A DNA stretch of 64,000 nucleotides from Bidens hawaiensis (taxonomy: Eukaryota; Streptophyta; Magnoliopsida; Asterales; Asteraceae). The position numbers and the translations under genes were made by a program. The notes below the pieces were generated by a model. That model had not been told where the DNA came from, ran no database searches, and worked only from the letters and a program-made list of their open reading frames with translations. This document shows positions 29,637 through 42,630 of the stretch, piece after piece (the stretch's first letter is position 1; every line of letters begins with the position of its first letter). The stretch covers positions 1,798,001 to 1,862,000 of the forward strand of contig JAIQDT010000191.1 of NCBI GenBank assembly GCA_021521415.1, written 5' to 3'.

Positions 29637-30092
29637 TGTTAGTACACGGTTTTGCGTCTCGAGTCTTTGTATCTATCGTTAATGTATTTGTCGTTTTATT
29701 TATGTAATAAATATTAAGTTTTTTCTCTAGTTCGTGAAGTTTAGTATCTAGTTCGTTAAGGATGTTTAACGAATCAGGGAATGATTCGTTAAGTTAATCT
29801 TATTTTATGAATGTAACAAAGTGCAAGCTAGTTCGTTACGGAATGTGTAACGAACTAGATCCATCTTCTATTTATAGAGGTGTTCACCTATGTTAATTTA
29901 AGATTTGGAGTTAAAATTATCGAACCTCTGCCGAATTACTCTCTCAAGCTTCAATCTAATAATATACATACACATACCTACAATTAATATAACGTATAAC
30001 ATATAATCAAGCGTAATCATGAACTAGAACCGTAATCGTGTTAATTATATATATCAAATATGAGATCTGAGGATTAGATTAACGTATTCTCA
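29637..30092 (+). repeat. E2 5' LTR (456 bp)
   Basis: TGTTAGTACACG...GTATTCTCA. About 18 substitutions by eye against the 3' LTR. It lacks a 48-bp segment present in the 3' copy. Words AACGAATC and TTCGTTA lie upstream of TATTTATA (29870-29877). Confidence 0.93.
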
Positions 30093-30095
30093 AGT

Positions 30096-30111
30096 GGTAT
30101 ATATCAGAGCT
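30096..30111 (+). promoter_or_regulatory. E2 primer binding site (altered)
   Basis: TGGTATATATCAGAGC: the initiator tRNA-Met type TGGTATCAGAGC with four extra bases (ATAT). As written it would pair poorly. Confidence 0.75.
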
Positions 30112-31103
30112 TTCGATGTTAGATTGCTCTTGATTCGTGTGATAAGTTGTTATTATTGGACTGTTAATTGGTAATTTGGTATAAGTTTGTGTTTGAGTTG
30201 AGTTTGGATTGAATTGAGTAGATTCAGACTTGAATATGGTTTGATTGGATTGGATTAGAGATTGTTAATGTATTGGTAAGGTCTGGGTGGAAGGAATTGA
30301 GGTTTTGTTTTGGTTTTGGACTGAATTGATTTGGTTTTGGATATTGGCCGAAAACATGGTAAACATTTTGATCAATTTGGCTGTGATATATGGTAATTTG
30401 ATGTACGAAATGGTGCTATTAGGATTCGAGTGGTGTTTCCGAGTGTTTTGGTAGTTTACTTGAACATTTTGATTGTGTATCGAGTGTGTATTACGAATTT
30501 GATATTGGTGAGTTTGTTCTTATTTTTCCAGAAATCTGGAAATACGTGTTTGAAGATTTGAAGATTAAAGTTAATTCATTAACATTTAGGCTAATTCGTT
30601 AATGTCTTAAGCTGATTCATTATTGCAATTAGCTGATTCGTGATCCAATTAGTTACTCATTTCTGATTCATGTTAACCAATTCATGTGACACGTGTCTCA
30701 CCTCATTAACTATTATTATAACTTTTTCCACGTGGCAATTGTTGTCAGAATTGTTACAACCGTTGTAACTACCTGATTCGCTATAAGTTGATTCGTTATC
30801 AACTGTAGCTAATTTGCTACTTAAATCGCTAAGATTACACTTAGTGATTCGTTAGAGGAAACCATCTGTTTCGTTAACCAATTCGTTATAATCTATTTCG
30901 TGTGAGATTATTTCAAATTCGTCAAATTTACAGTTATAGATTCGTTAAAATCATTCCTAATTCGTTACCTAAACAATCCTAACTTCGTTAAGTTGTGATT
31001 CGTTAACCACTGATCACAGTTCGTTACTTTTACTGTTCACAGTTCGTTAATATAATTTTCAATTTTAACCCTTGGAGTTTGAGAAAATTGTCATTTAGCA
31101 AAC
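30112..31103 (+). repeat. E2 leader with TTCGTTA word array
   Basis: Non-coding. From ~30575 to 31060 there are at least ten TTCGTTA / ATTCGTTA words. The leader ends in CATTTAG followed by the gag ATG at 31104. Confidence 0.85.
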
Positions 31104-32675
31104 ATGGCTGGTATGTATGCACTAGCTTCTCAAAATATGTTAATGCAATAAATGTTTCAACTGGATACCGAGATCGGTTCACATTCAAAGTGTCCATGTT
31201 TAATGAAATTTAGCGATTTTGCTAAATGGGAACCCCGTTTCCGTGCTCATCTAAGGTCAGTTCACCTTGATTGTTCATATTGCTTAGATGAGGTTTACAT
31301 CGTTCCAATGATTGGAGATGAAACTATTGGGTTTACTCCTAAAGCTATCTCGCAATATTGGGTTGAAGAAAAGAAAGCGTTAGAAATTGAGACGAAAGCT
31401 TATTCTACTCTCACTATGGCTTTACCTGAAAACATCTTTCACCAAGTTGGTAGCATAAAGATTTGTGCCTCATTATTCCAACACATTTAACACCGCTGAA
31501 AGTAAAAAGGTTATGCTCAAGTTTTAATTTAGAAACTTTAACCTACTTAAGGGTGAGACTGTTGAAGAGATGATAACAAGATTTAATCATTTGATAGCTG
31601 AGATGGATAAGATGAGGTTGGAAACTTCTAAGATTGATAAGATTGACACCATTAAAAGTGCATTACCGAGTTCTTACTCGACTTTCTTGATGGTTCTGAA
31701 AAAGAATAATTATTTCAATAATGAAGATTTGACAGCATTGGAATTTATGCAAAAGATCGAAGCACGAGAATACGATCTTAAATGTCAAAAGTCTTCAAAA
31801 GATAGTCAAGATCCTGCATTGTATGGTGGAAGTATGCCATTAAGTTCAACCATTTCTCCTATCACTGCATTTCTAACACAAAATGCAAGTGATAATGCAA
31901 CAACAATCTCTAGTGATCCACGTGCTTGTTTTTACACGGCTGGAATATTGGATCATCTGGTATTTCTGGTTCATCTGGAGGATCTGGAAATTCATCACCT
32001 TCAAATCAATTTTCATCACAACCGAATGTAAACATGAGGGAGGCCGAACAAAATTTTGCTTTCTTGTCTGCCTTCATGACTTTATATGAAAATCTTGTTA
32101 GTAGTAAAATTGCAACGAGCAATTTGACTGATGAAGACTATGATCAAATTGATCCTGATGATTTGGAACTGATGGACTTGAAATGGAATATGGCTATGAT
32201 AGTCAGGAAAGTGAAAAAGTATATGCAAAGAACGGGTAAAGATCTTCCATCTTTGAACAATAAATTGGGGTTTGATAAATTAAAGGTCAAGTGCTACAAC
32301 TATCAAGAGTTTGGACATTTTGCTAAAGAATGTGATAAGCCGAAGAAAGAGTGCACTGGTCCCAGAAAGCAAGATCAGAATACCGCTAGTAAAAATGGAA
32401 GTGATGCGGGAAAGCTTTCTGGAACCAAACCGTCGTCTTCTGGAACTCAAGCTATGTTGTCAAACTTAGATGGCGATTAATGGTCACAACGATTGTTGTG
32501 CCATGACAATCAAGCTAATTTGGTGATGCTTAGATCAAATGCAAGTGGGAGTGAGCTATCTTCTAATGCTGATACTGAGTCTGATTTGGATGATTCAAGT
32601 GAGAAGCTTCCAACCACTTTCGCATGTATGGCTAAAATCAGTTATTCAAACACGACAGCTTACATGACTAAGTAA
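31104..32675 (+). pseudogene. gag: E2 gag, first part
   Basis: MAGMYALASQNMLMQ, stop TAA 31149-31151, then MFQLDTEIG and FAKWEPRFRAHL. A deletion/shift near 31490-31560 precedes the UBN2-like EMITRFNHLIAEMDKM (31570-32031), and another shift leads to 31950-32480 with the lineage segment DEDYDQIDPDDLELMDLKWN, as in E1. The knuckle is CYNYQEFGHFAKEC (second Cys changed to Tyr), so it probably cannot bind zinc. TAA at 32478-32480, then gag-like sequence to 32675. At least three shifts. Confidence 0.85.
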
Positions 32676-32838
32676 AATGAGGTCAGTACTTCTATTTCTA
32701 AATTGTCTGTTAATGTGTCATGTACCGATTGTGAAATCAACAAGTCTAAGATAGACTCCTTAAAACTTCAAAAATGATAATTTGCTACAAGAGATTGTTT
32801 CTTTAAAGGACACTTATAGGCAATCCTTAACCTCTTAA

Positions 32839-34340
32839 ATGAATTCAAAACAGAAAATTGAGGCATTAACTATAAGTAATCATGATCTTAAGGCTGAGTT
32901 ATCGGTTAAAATGACTATCAATGATCAAAAGTTTCAAGAAATTTTGAAAGATAGATCAAAGATAACCGAGCTTGAAAACGAGGTTCTTGAGTTAAAGAAC
33001 AAATTGGGTAAATTTAGAAACTCTTACTTTTTGCTAAATGAAATAATTGAAGTATTTGGTAAGCAAAAAGATTCAAATAAAGGAATAGGTTTTGTTGAAA
33101 TTCCACCACCTTTTCAGAATGATTACAAACCAAATCCTTTTGCTAGAAAAGAAGAGGACGTGATTGTCAAAGAACCTATGATTTCTGAAAAAGCAAAACC
33201 AGTTAAACCTAAAACTGTTAAAGCCCAAACTACAACTCATAAACCTCATGTTCAAAGCAACAAAGTTTTTGTTGTAAACTTTGACAAAGTCATCATTGAG
33301 GATGTGTTCGAACCTGAAATCATACACAAGAACAAGAACATCCCAAGTTCTAATCACATACTTTGTGAACCTCATAAATTTGAGGAGGCTGTGTATGGTT
33401 CGCACACAACTCAGGTGAAACAAGAAAATCATGTTGAGGTCAACCCAGTGAGGGCTAAGAAACCAGAAAAACCTAAAATTTCTGATGAGAATTTGTTGCG
33501 TTTCATCAATCCAAGTGTTTCGAAGCCATCTACTAGTCGTGTGTTTAAATTAAAGGGCATAGACACGATGTTCACTGAGAAATATATTCTGATTAATATC
33601 ATTAAACCTGAACTGATTGAGAGTATTTTTCACAATGAAACCTCCAAGATTGAAGATCTTGAACGTCAGTATACTCAAGCTAAAACATCAGTTTCATCTG
33701 ACCCTTTGACTAAAGCTAAGTAAGTTTTAAAACATGCTAAGAGAGTTCAATTTATAAAGTCAACTGGAAACGATACTTTGAAATTTTTTTCAAATTGTTC
33801 TAACCTAGATTTTTATTTGAGAAAGAAATCGGAGTCATTTGATGATTAAGCTAAGAGTTTTACCAAGAACATGAGTTATCATCATCATTCTGTGTCATAC
33901 GTAATTGCTAATCTCAACCTAATGATGTGGACATACGAAGTTGTTTCCTTTACGGTCAACAAGGTCATGTGGTAAGAAACTATGGACAGAAGAGTTCTCA
34001 GAATCACCCATTTGTCAAAGATCAATCTAAATCAGTTCCTTTGATAAAAGAGATTCTGAAACGACCTGTGTCATATGATGACGATACTCACATCATGTTC
34101 TCAAACGTGAATCCTCGAAAGGTTGTTCATGTGAATGAAACTTACGGTCATGTTAACCAAAGTTTGTTCCAACTGAACCGTTATGAAAAATGTGAACTCA
34201 AATGTAGTTCGAGCTGCTTATCTAAGATGAAAGTCTAAGAAGCCTGTAACTTATTCTCAAGTTTCTAAACAACAGTTGAATTCGGCTAAGTTTAATGTTT
34301 CTCAAGAAAACCAAAATGTGCCCAAGACTGAGGCCAGGGC
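32839..34340 (+). pseudogene. gag: E2 gag, coiled-coil and C-terminal part
   Basis: 32839-33723 is open for 294 codons. It begins with a Lys/Glu-rich coiled coil (ITELENEVLELKNKLGKF), then GIGFVEIPPPFQNDY, which parallels E1 (GIGYHEVPPPYNHNY). A later frame (33927-34238) holds a degraded second knuckle (CFLYGQQGHVVRNYG). It ends near 34330 before a T-rich tract with GTGTGTAG at 34371-34378, just as in E1 before PR. Confidence 0.78.
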
Positions 34341-34401
34341 TGCCTTTTTTAACTAATCATTTTTCTATTGTGTGTAGGGTACATCCAAGACCATTTCTTG
34401 T

Positions 34402-35583
34402 ATGGATAGCGGATGTTCTCGCCATATTACTGGAAATCTCGACCTCTTAACAAATATGAGAAATATTCAAGGGGGTTATGTGGCGGTTGCTGGGAATTCT
34501 GGAGGTATGATCACACAAGAAGGTGATGTTTCGAATGGGCATATTACTTTTGAAAACGTCAATTACTGTGACAAGGTAGATCATAATTTATTGAGTGTGT
34601 CGCAAATCTGTGACAAGCAATACACTACAATATTTACTGGTAAAAAATGTCTGATTTTGAAACCAGGTTATGTGATTCCCGAGGACATGGTTATCATGAG
34701 ATCACCTCGATCAAATGATATTTATGTCTTAAATATGAGCTCTAAAGTATCAACATCTATCGAAACATGTTTTGTCTCAAAAGCAACCGAGAAAGATTCT
34801 ATTCTATGGCATCGTAGAATGGGTCACATTCATGTTCGTAAGATGTACTATCTAATGGGAAATGACTTAGTTGAAGGTGTGTCTTTGAAAAAATTTAAGT
34901 TATCTGATCACTGTATTGCTTACAAAAAGGGCAAACAGAAGAAAAACTCGCATCCCTCTAAGTTATTAAATTCCATTGATACTCCTCTTGAGCGAATCCA
35001 TATGAATCGTGCGAGTATTTCTGAAGATTGGTATTGCCTGATAATTACTGATGATTATTCAAGATACTCATGGGTCTTATTTATGAGTTCGAAAGATCAA
35101 ACACCGGTTCTTATTCAAAATCAAATCACTAAGATCGAACCACTATACAAACAGAAAGTGAGGAGAATTCGAAGTGACATTCGTACTGAATTTAAAAATA
35201 TTGTATTAGATTTCTTTTGTGTACAAAAGAGAATTCATCGAGAATACAGTGCCCCATACGTACCAAAACAAAACGGTATGGCTGAGCGAAAGAATAGAAC
35301 GTTGATTGAAGCAACAATTTTGGAATGAGGCGGTGAATACTGCTTGTTATACACTCAATCGGGTTCTAACTGTTAAGAGACTCAAGAAGACAAGTTATGA
35401 GCTGTTGAATAATCGAAAATCTAATCTAAAGTACTTGGAATCGTTTGGTGTCCTTGTACGATGTTGAAGAAGGATGTGGAAAAGTTTGATGAAAAAGCCA
35501 TTGAAGGGTATCTCTTGGGTTATGCTTCTCCAAAGAAACGAGTATTTAACGTCATGTCTGGTTGTGTTGAGGAATAGTACCAT
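34402..35583 (+). pseudogene. pol: E2 pol: protease and integrase
   Basis: Protease motif DSGCSRHITG at 34405-34434. GAG_pre-integrs [14 protein letters not shown], with the CxxC changed (CIAYKKGK). Core: [20 protein letters not shown] (DNG changed to DIR after the Asp) and PKQNGMAERKNRT. After 35328 the frame is lost; ~40 codons of the [12 protein letters not shown] stretch are missing, then [17 protein letters not shown] continues in other frames up to TAG 35576-35578. Confidence 0.85.
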
Positions 35584-37546
35584 GTGGATTGTCAAAAGTA
35601 CACTACTCCTCAAGGGAAAGGCCCCGACTGGATGTTTGACTATGATGGCCTATTTAATTCATTTACTCCAACAACTGATCAACCAGGTGAAGACTTAGTT
35701 CGTGCTTACTTTGAAGAACAACTGGTAATTCCAAGATTTTCAAGTTCTAATGATGTTGAAGTTTCAATCGATGCTCCAACTGAAGATCCTGATAATGATT
35801 CTCCGGTTATCTTTGATAATGCATCTACTTCTTCTGATGATACTCCAGTTTTTGATCAAGTTATTGAACTTGATAGTGATGTTTCATCTCACGAGTTGGG
35901 AGAACATTACACTGATTTATTTGAAAATATTGATGTCCCTGAGAATCCCACTCTTAGGATTCATAATTATCATCCGAAAGAAAACATTATTGGAGAATTT
36001 GATGTGGGAGTTCAAACACGTCTTCAAGTTGCTTCGTCAAGTGAAAATAATGTATTACGTGCTTATGCAGATTTACATTCGTCTGGTATTGTAAATCTTG
36101 CTAAATTCACTTGCTTTCTATCCCAAGTTGAGCCAACGACTCCTCGTATGGCATTTCAAGATCCTTCTTGGGTAGAAGCCATACAAGAAGAATTACAGCA
36201 AGTTGCACGTTTGGGTGTTTGGGATCTTATCGACAAACCTGCTAGAGTCAAGAAGACGATTCCGACTAAGTGAGTATATAAATGTAAGAAAGACGATCGT
36301 GGGGTGATCGTGAGAAACAAAGCACGGTTAGTGGTGCAAGGTTTCCATTAGCAAGAGGGTATTGACTACACTGAGGTATATGCTCTGGTTGCAAGATTGG
36401 AGTCCATACGAATCTTTCTGGCCTATGCAGCTTATAAGAACATAAAAGTCTATCAAATGGATGTCAAAAGTGTTTTTCTCAATGGTGAACTTCACGAGAA
36501 AGTGTTTGTTTTACAGCCTCCGGGTTTTGAGGACCCCGAATATCCTGACCAAGTTTATCGTTTAAACAAGACACTATATGGTCTACATCAAGCCCCGAGA
36601 TCTTGGTATGGCATGCTCGCCGACCATCTGACGAATAATGGTTTCAAACGTGGGACTGTTGACTGCACTTTATTTTACAAACACATTGGTGATGATCTTC
36701 TCCTCGTTCAGATTTTTGTCGATGACATAATCTTTGGGTCAACAAATGACGCGTTGTGTAAGGAATTCGAGAAATCAATGCAAACCAAATTCGAGATGAG
36801 TTCGATGGGAGAGATGAACTTCTTTTTAGGGTTGCAGGTTCATCATTCTATGAAAGGGATCTTCATTCACCAGACTAAGTATGTGAACGACGTATTGAGC
36901 CGATTCAAGATTACTGCCGGAAAAACCCCTTCTACTCCTCTCCCCGTGGGTCACAATTTATCAACGGATGAATTGGAGGATATTTTCGATCCTACCCTCT
37001 ATCGAGCTATGATTGGTTCTTTGATGTATCTTACTGCTTCTCGACCCGACATAATGTTTGCTGTTTGTTTATGTGCTAGGTACCAAGCTAGTCCCCGAGT
37101 GACTCACCTGGCAGTGGTCAAGCGTATTCTTCAATATCTGAGGGGAAATCCTGACACCGGTTATGGTACCCCAAGGACGATAATTTTGATCTTACCGCTT
37201 ATTCTGACTCAGACTATGGAGGATGTAAGATTAATTTCAAGACTACCACAGCAGGATGTCAATTCTTAGGAAGCCAGCTTGTTTCCTGGCAGTGTAAGAA
37301 GCAGACAACGGTCTCCACTTCAACCGCCGAAGCTAAGTATGTTGCAGCCTCGAGTTGCTGTTCCCAGGTTTTGTGGATACAACAACATCTTCGCGACTAC
37401 GGTTTAAAGTTTCTTACTACTCCCATTTTAATTGATAATTTTGCAGCAATTAGCATCACCAAAAATCCCGTACAACACTCTAAAATGAAACATATCGAAA
37501 TTCGATATCATTTCATATGGGATTGTTTTGAAAAAGAAATTAATTG
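35584..37546 (+). pseudogene. pol: E2 pol: reverse transcriptase and RNase H
   Basis: 35584-36273 is the IN-RT linker ending VEAIQEELQQVARLGVWDLI. TGA 36271-36273 and TAG 36349-36351 interrupt KARLVVQGFH-QEG. 36397-37269 has [27 protein letters not shown] at 36715-36726 (YVDD in E1), FLGLQVHHS and [12 protein letters not shown]. RNase H follows after a shift near 37170: [30 protein letters not shown] (Glu of EAEY changed to Lys), KHIEIRYHFIWD, TGA 37545-37547. Catalytically dead. Confidence 0.88.
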
Positions 37547-38040
37547 ACCTTGAGAAAGTACATACTGATTTTCAAATAGCTGAATTATTTACCAAGTCAT
37601 TTGATAAAACACGTTTTCAATTTTTTCTTAGTTTAAATGGTTAAAAGACTCTTGCTGATATCCTGAAATTAGGATAACTATCTTTATTGTCAGTTTATTT
37701 TTCTTTTAAATTTTTATTTTGATTTTGGCTTTTAGGGGGTGAATATAGAAAATACAAAAAGATTGTGTTTTCCGTTTGTATAGATAAAATCCAAAAACAT
37801 TAAAAAATTTAAACTTCAAAAATAGTGTGTTTTCATGTCTTTATGTTTCAAAATTTGGAAAATCCAAAAACACTTTAAAATTTGAAAAGACAAAAAGATT
37901 GTGAAATTTTTAGTTTTATTTAAAAGAAAATTTGAAAAATCAAAAAGATTGTGAATTTTTGTTTATACAGAAAAATTCGAAAAAGTCAAAAAGATTGTGT
38001 TTTATGTATGTAAAGAGAAAAACCAAAAAGATTTTTCCTT
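37547..38040 (+). repeat. E2 post-pol A-rich imperfect repeats
   Basis: The remaining RNase H end (LITKSF-like, to ~37645) is followed by about seven imperfect copies of AAAAATCCAAAAAGATTGTG with variable T-rich links (37755-38035). Confidence 0.7.
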
Positions 38041-39590
38041 AGGTTCGCTGAAAAAAATATGTCAATTACTCCTATTTAAAGGACATGTACTTATATATAT
38101 TTGGTCCTGATAATTTTTTGTAAATATTCGGGATAGCCATTTACCTGACATTGGAAAGTAATTGGGGCGTTCGTTATGCTTTTTATGTTATTTTCTCGCT
38201 GAAAATTATGTCAGTTATTTAAGTATATGGAGCATGTTTGCATGTATTGGTCCTATTATCTACTTGTAGATTAATAGGATAGCCATTAATCTATAGACTG
38301 AAAGTAATTGGGATGATTAAATTCACTTTGTTTTATGCTCCTCAAAATTTTGATTTTCTGAAACAAAAAGAGAAAATGATAGTACATTGATTGTTTGACC
38401 CCAAATCCAGCAAGAAATAAGCTTAAAAGACTGAGTGATTAATCATTGATGCATTGATAGGTCTTAAATAAGTTGTTAGAGTAAAATATGTGATATAAAC
38501 ATAAAGAAAAGTCAAATTGAAAGAGGTGTTTGTCTCTAGCAAAAATCTCGGTGAGGATGGCAGAAATGTAATAACCGGTAATACTCAAGCCTTATAGTTG
38601 TTGATCACCCAAAAATATAATAAAGCAAATAACAAGCGTTAGGATTCTGGACACTGTGAGTCTTTATGCGGCTTAATCATCTGGGTACTCATAATCATGA
38701 ATATTTCACTCTCTTTTAGAGAAAACCCAAAGTCATTAAACTTGATCACTGTTGTACTTCGTACAATCTAAATTACTGACTTGATCAAAATCCGTTGTTA
38801 GTCATACATCTGTTCCTCCCTTGCGCGCGTCTCATTACCAATAAGAAACGGACCCCAGGGGATACAATCTATGTAAGCCGACAGATGGACTCGTGCATAC
38901 TCACTCACAGTAAAGGAAACTTGATGCATTGCTCAAAAGTTCTAAATTCTTAAAATAATTTTGATCGACACTATAATGGTTTAAGTCAAGTTGGGGTGAT
39001 TTGGCAAAAATCAAATTAAGCTTGAACCGGGATTAGAGGCTGATAGTTTCTGATATTCTGTGCGCTAATTGAACCATTAATCATATCACAAAAAAATGCT
39101 TGAAAGCTTGCTATAAGATTTAGGTGGACAACAATATCAATGACCGACTTAAACCCAGTCATAATATCGCTGAAATATAAAACTGAGATAGAAGGGAAAT
39201 TCAGTCAATATGATTCTCTGCTCAAACTCAAAAATAATCCAAAAATATTTACTAGCTTTTGAAAAATCATAAAACACAAAAATATTTTTTTATTCTATGT
39301 CTTTCATTTTCGGATATTCCGTTTTGTAAATATTCTATATTTTTTTATATAGACAAATTTAGTCTTAACTTATTCGATTTCTACGGACACTAAATTCGTG
39401 CACTAACATTTGATTTTTTTAAGTTATTTTAAGTTATATGTTTCAAAAAGTGAAACAATTTAAGGTATTCGATTATCAAGATAAAGGTCCTCGATAATTC
39501 ATTTTAAGTTAAAAGTGCATTGTGTAAATATTTAATTCTTTAACTTATATAGTATTTAATTTATTTATTAATTTGTTTATTCATTTAAAA
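38041..39590 (+). other. E2 pol-ORF3 spacer with conserved units and shared Athila block
   Basis: 38060-38310: two ~110-bp units (TTTGGTCCT, TCTACTTGTAGA, GGATAGCCATT, GGGGCG-like end) as in E1. 38560-39170: the block shared with the Athila element (best at 38821-38877). No coding potential. Confidence 0.8.
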
Positions 39591-39599
39591 TTAAATAAA

Positions 39600-40560
39600 G
39601 GGTAATTCGTTAATTATGAATAACGAATTAGGTAATTTTAACGAATTACATCCTAATTCGTTATCCTTTTTCGCTTCCGCACTCTGTAAAGAATGACACT
39701 CAATTCGTTATGCATATTTAACGAACTAGACAAGAATAGAATCTATTTCGTTATGAAACGTGTTAAATTAACCTAACGAATCACCTGATTCGTTAGTTCA
39801 AAATTCAAACGAATCACCTGATTCGTTACATTGGAAATCGCAATGTGTCAGACTATATAGGACGGCATGCATACGAACCACCTTACTATTCACTGTCTTC
39901 TTCCTCCATTGTGTAATGTTACTCTGCCAAAATTTTCAATTATTTTTCAACCTTTGAATTTCATTGTTTTGATTATACCTCTGAGTTCCTAAGGTATAGA
40001 CGATCATATCTTTGTTTTTTTCGTCAAATATGATGACGATTTGGTAGGTTAATTATGCAATGTTACTTCCGGGTTTTTGAGGTTTATATAAACCTTAATC
40101 TATATGCTTTATATCATGTTGTGTACAATTATGTTGATACCATTGTAATCGGAATGTGTTTCCGAGATCCATTATGGTCACTGATTTGGCTTCATGTTGA
40201 TAATTATGGTTGTATCAGATTTCCGATTGCAAATTTGACTTTTGTTAGTTCTTGGTTAATTTTGACCTTGACTATTTTGAGTCAAATATTAAGCTGATTA
40301 TGGCCATTCATTATGCTTAGCGAATTGGAACTAATTCGTGTCCAATTCGTTAAGCAATTCAAACGAATTAGAATAGAGAATCAATTGTCTTGACGAATCA
40401 TATTGGTATTCGTTAAATATAACGAACTAGCAGGTTAGTTCATTACCTTTTAATAGTAATTCTCTAGTTCTTAATTCGTAATTAATTTACTTGATAGCGA
40501 AACGGATGATTCGTTATAATAATGTAACGAATCAGTTTGTTATAACGAATGACATTTTAA
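39600..40560. repeat. E2 AACGAAT / ATTCGTT word array before ORF3
   Basis: Dense TAACGAAT/ATTCGTTA words in both orientations. Two exact copies of AACGAATCACCTGATTCGTT are at 39775-39794 and 39808-39827. Position matches the E1 array at 6885-7640, but the word is different. Confidence 0.92.
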
Positions 40561-40650
40561 TTTAATTAATTAAATATTTTAAAATTTACAAAGTTATATT
40601 TATATATAATTTTGAATATTACTGATTCTCGACATTGTTTATTTAGAATT

Positions 40651-42630
40651 ATGGCTGATAATATGGACCAAGATCCACCGGTTGTTGATCAACAACAACA
40701 ACAACAAAATCTGCCTTTGCTTCCATATGACAAGAAACATAATATATGTGCCTTTGTCGGTACAAACTTTGCAGATGAAGCTTTATTTGGGGATGTACTA
40801 GCTTTTCTGAGACGTTCGGTGATACATTTTGTTGTAACTGCTCGGCCTAAGGTTTATCTAAGTATTATACGTCAATTCTGGAACACGGCTGAGTATGTTG
40901 AAGTTGAGAATCACATCAGAGCCACAATCAATCAAACTCCTATCACTGTAGATATTGATGTGATCCGACAAGTGCTACAATTTGGAGATAACATTGACAA
41001 TCCTTGTGAATTTGATAAGGAATTGATCAAGGGTTTATTTCGTCGTGTATTTTACGGTGTTGGCATCGGAGATTCTATGTACAACAAGAATGGTTTATGC
41101 CCAACCTACAAGTATTTATTACATGTAGTGATCCATTGCTTAGGAGGTCGTAAGGGTGGTTTTGATGAATGTCGGATTATGTTACAGTCGGCTTTCATTG
41201 CACTAGTCCTTAACAAGCCGTTTAATTTTTCAGAGATGATCTTTTATCATCTTAAAGAACAATGTCTTCAAACGGTTCAAAGGAATAAGTTCTTAATGTA
41301 TCCACGATTCCTTCAGTTAATTATTCAAGACTTGATTCCAAATTTGGTCATCGATCAAACATTGGTAGACGATGTGTTGGAACTAGATCACATGACGGCT
41401 GATATTGTACGAAGAATGAAGATTTATCGAAAGGATAAACCTAGGACCAAACGTTTGATTGGTCATCTGGTGAATCCAGAATATGTATGTCCTGACAATG
41501 ATCGCTGGATCCATGACGATTCGGATTCTGAGCGTGAGGAAGGACCAGGTGGGAATGATGGTGGTGATGATGGTGGTGATGGTGGTAATGGTGGTGATGG
41601 AGATGCGGCTATCCTTGAACAACAAGCTGAGGTTGAAGCGGCTTTAGTTGCTACAATTGCCACTCAACGCAAGAGAAAGGGTAAAGAGTTGGCTACTGAG
41701 GGATCGGCTAAGCGACCAGTGTCGGCTGGTGCTGACGTTTCATTTGGAGTTCAACCTCCAAGGTCGTCCACACCTCAACGCCCGGTGGTGCCACTTACTA
41801 CTAGCACTCCGGAGCTTACATTAACAACCACGCTTACGTCCGATCCTAGGCTTGGTATGATTCCTCAAACTGTTATATCTCTTATACCAAGGCCTACAAC
41901 TGCTACATCGGTGGTTTCTCCTACACCGACTATGTTGCCTCCAAAACCAATGGACTTCTCCTTCTTGAGGCTTAACCGACCTCAAGGTCCTGTTCAACCT
42001 ATTCCAGCTTTGTTTTTTGCCATGAGGCATGATCAACAGATGAGTATGGTTCTGAGTCTACTTCATTTATATGAAAATCAAATGTGTGCTGACCGTATGA
42101 CTCAAGAACGAATGATGGATAATCAACGAAGGCTGATGGGATATATATCTTATTGTCAGAAGGAAACTAAGGATCTTCGTGAAATTGTTAAGTCTCAAGG
42201 GGTGAAGATCAAAGAACATGAGGATCTCATCTTACAGTTAACATGTAAGGATGATGCACTGAAAAAGATCAAGAATGATGAAGAAGATCCGGATGAGTCT
42301 GGTGCAGGTGGTGAGCCTAAACAATCTCATGGTTCATCCTTAGGTGCAGGTACAAGTGCTACTGATGACTCTAGCAAGCAAATTATTGTGTATCACGACT
42401 ATACAGCTGCCAAACCGATTGAGATGATCGAAGCTAACACTGTCATATTTGTGGATGGATCGGGGTTGGTTAGAAGTGTTGTAAATCGGGATGAGATTAA
42501 AGAGGGGCGGTTTGTGGAAAGGTCTCTAACACGAGAGCATATTTTGTTACTGCTAGGTTTAAATGATGATCAATTGACCATGTTAGAAGCTGAGCCGATG
42601 TCGAGGTCGAGAACGATGAAGAGATCTTAA
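40651..42630 (+). pseudogene. E2 ORF3, first part
   Basis: Homologue of E1 ORF3. ATG 40651 (MADNMDQDPPVVDQQ) is preferred over the upstream in-frame ATG at 40612 because it follows the acceptor-like TGTTTATTTAG (ending 40647) and aligns with the E1 start. Conserved N-terminal domain: IIRQFWNTAEY, LHVVIHCLGGRKGG, KFLMYPRFLQLII, LIGHLVNPEYVC. Then an acidic/Gly-Asp run, a basic QRKRKGKE, a Pro/Thr-rich stretch and a coiled coil (QRRLMGYISYCQKETKDLRE). No membrane segment. Stop TAA 42628-42630 follows a frameshift near 42600. Confidence 0.85.
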
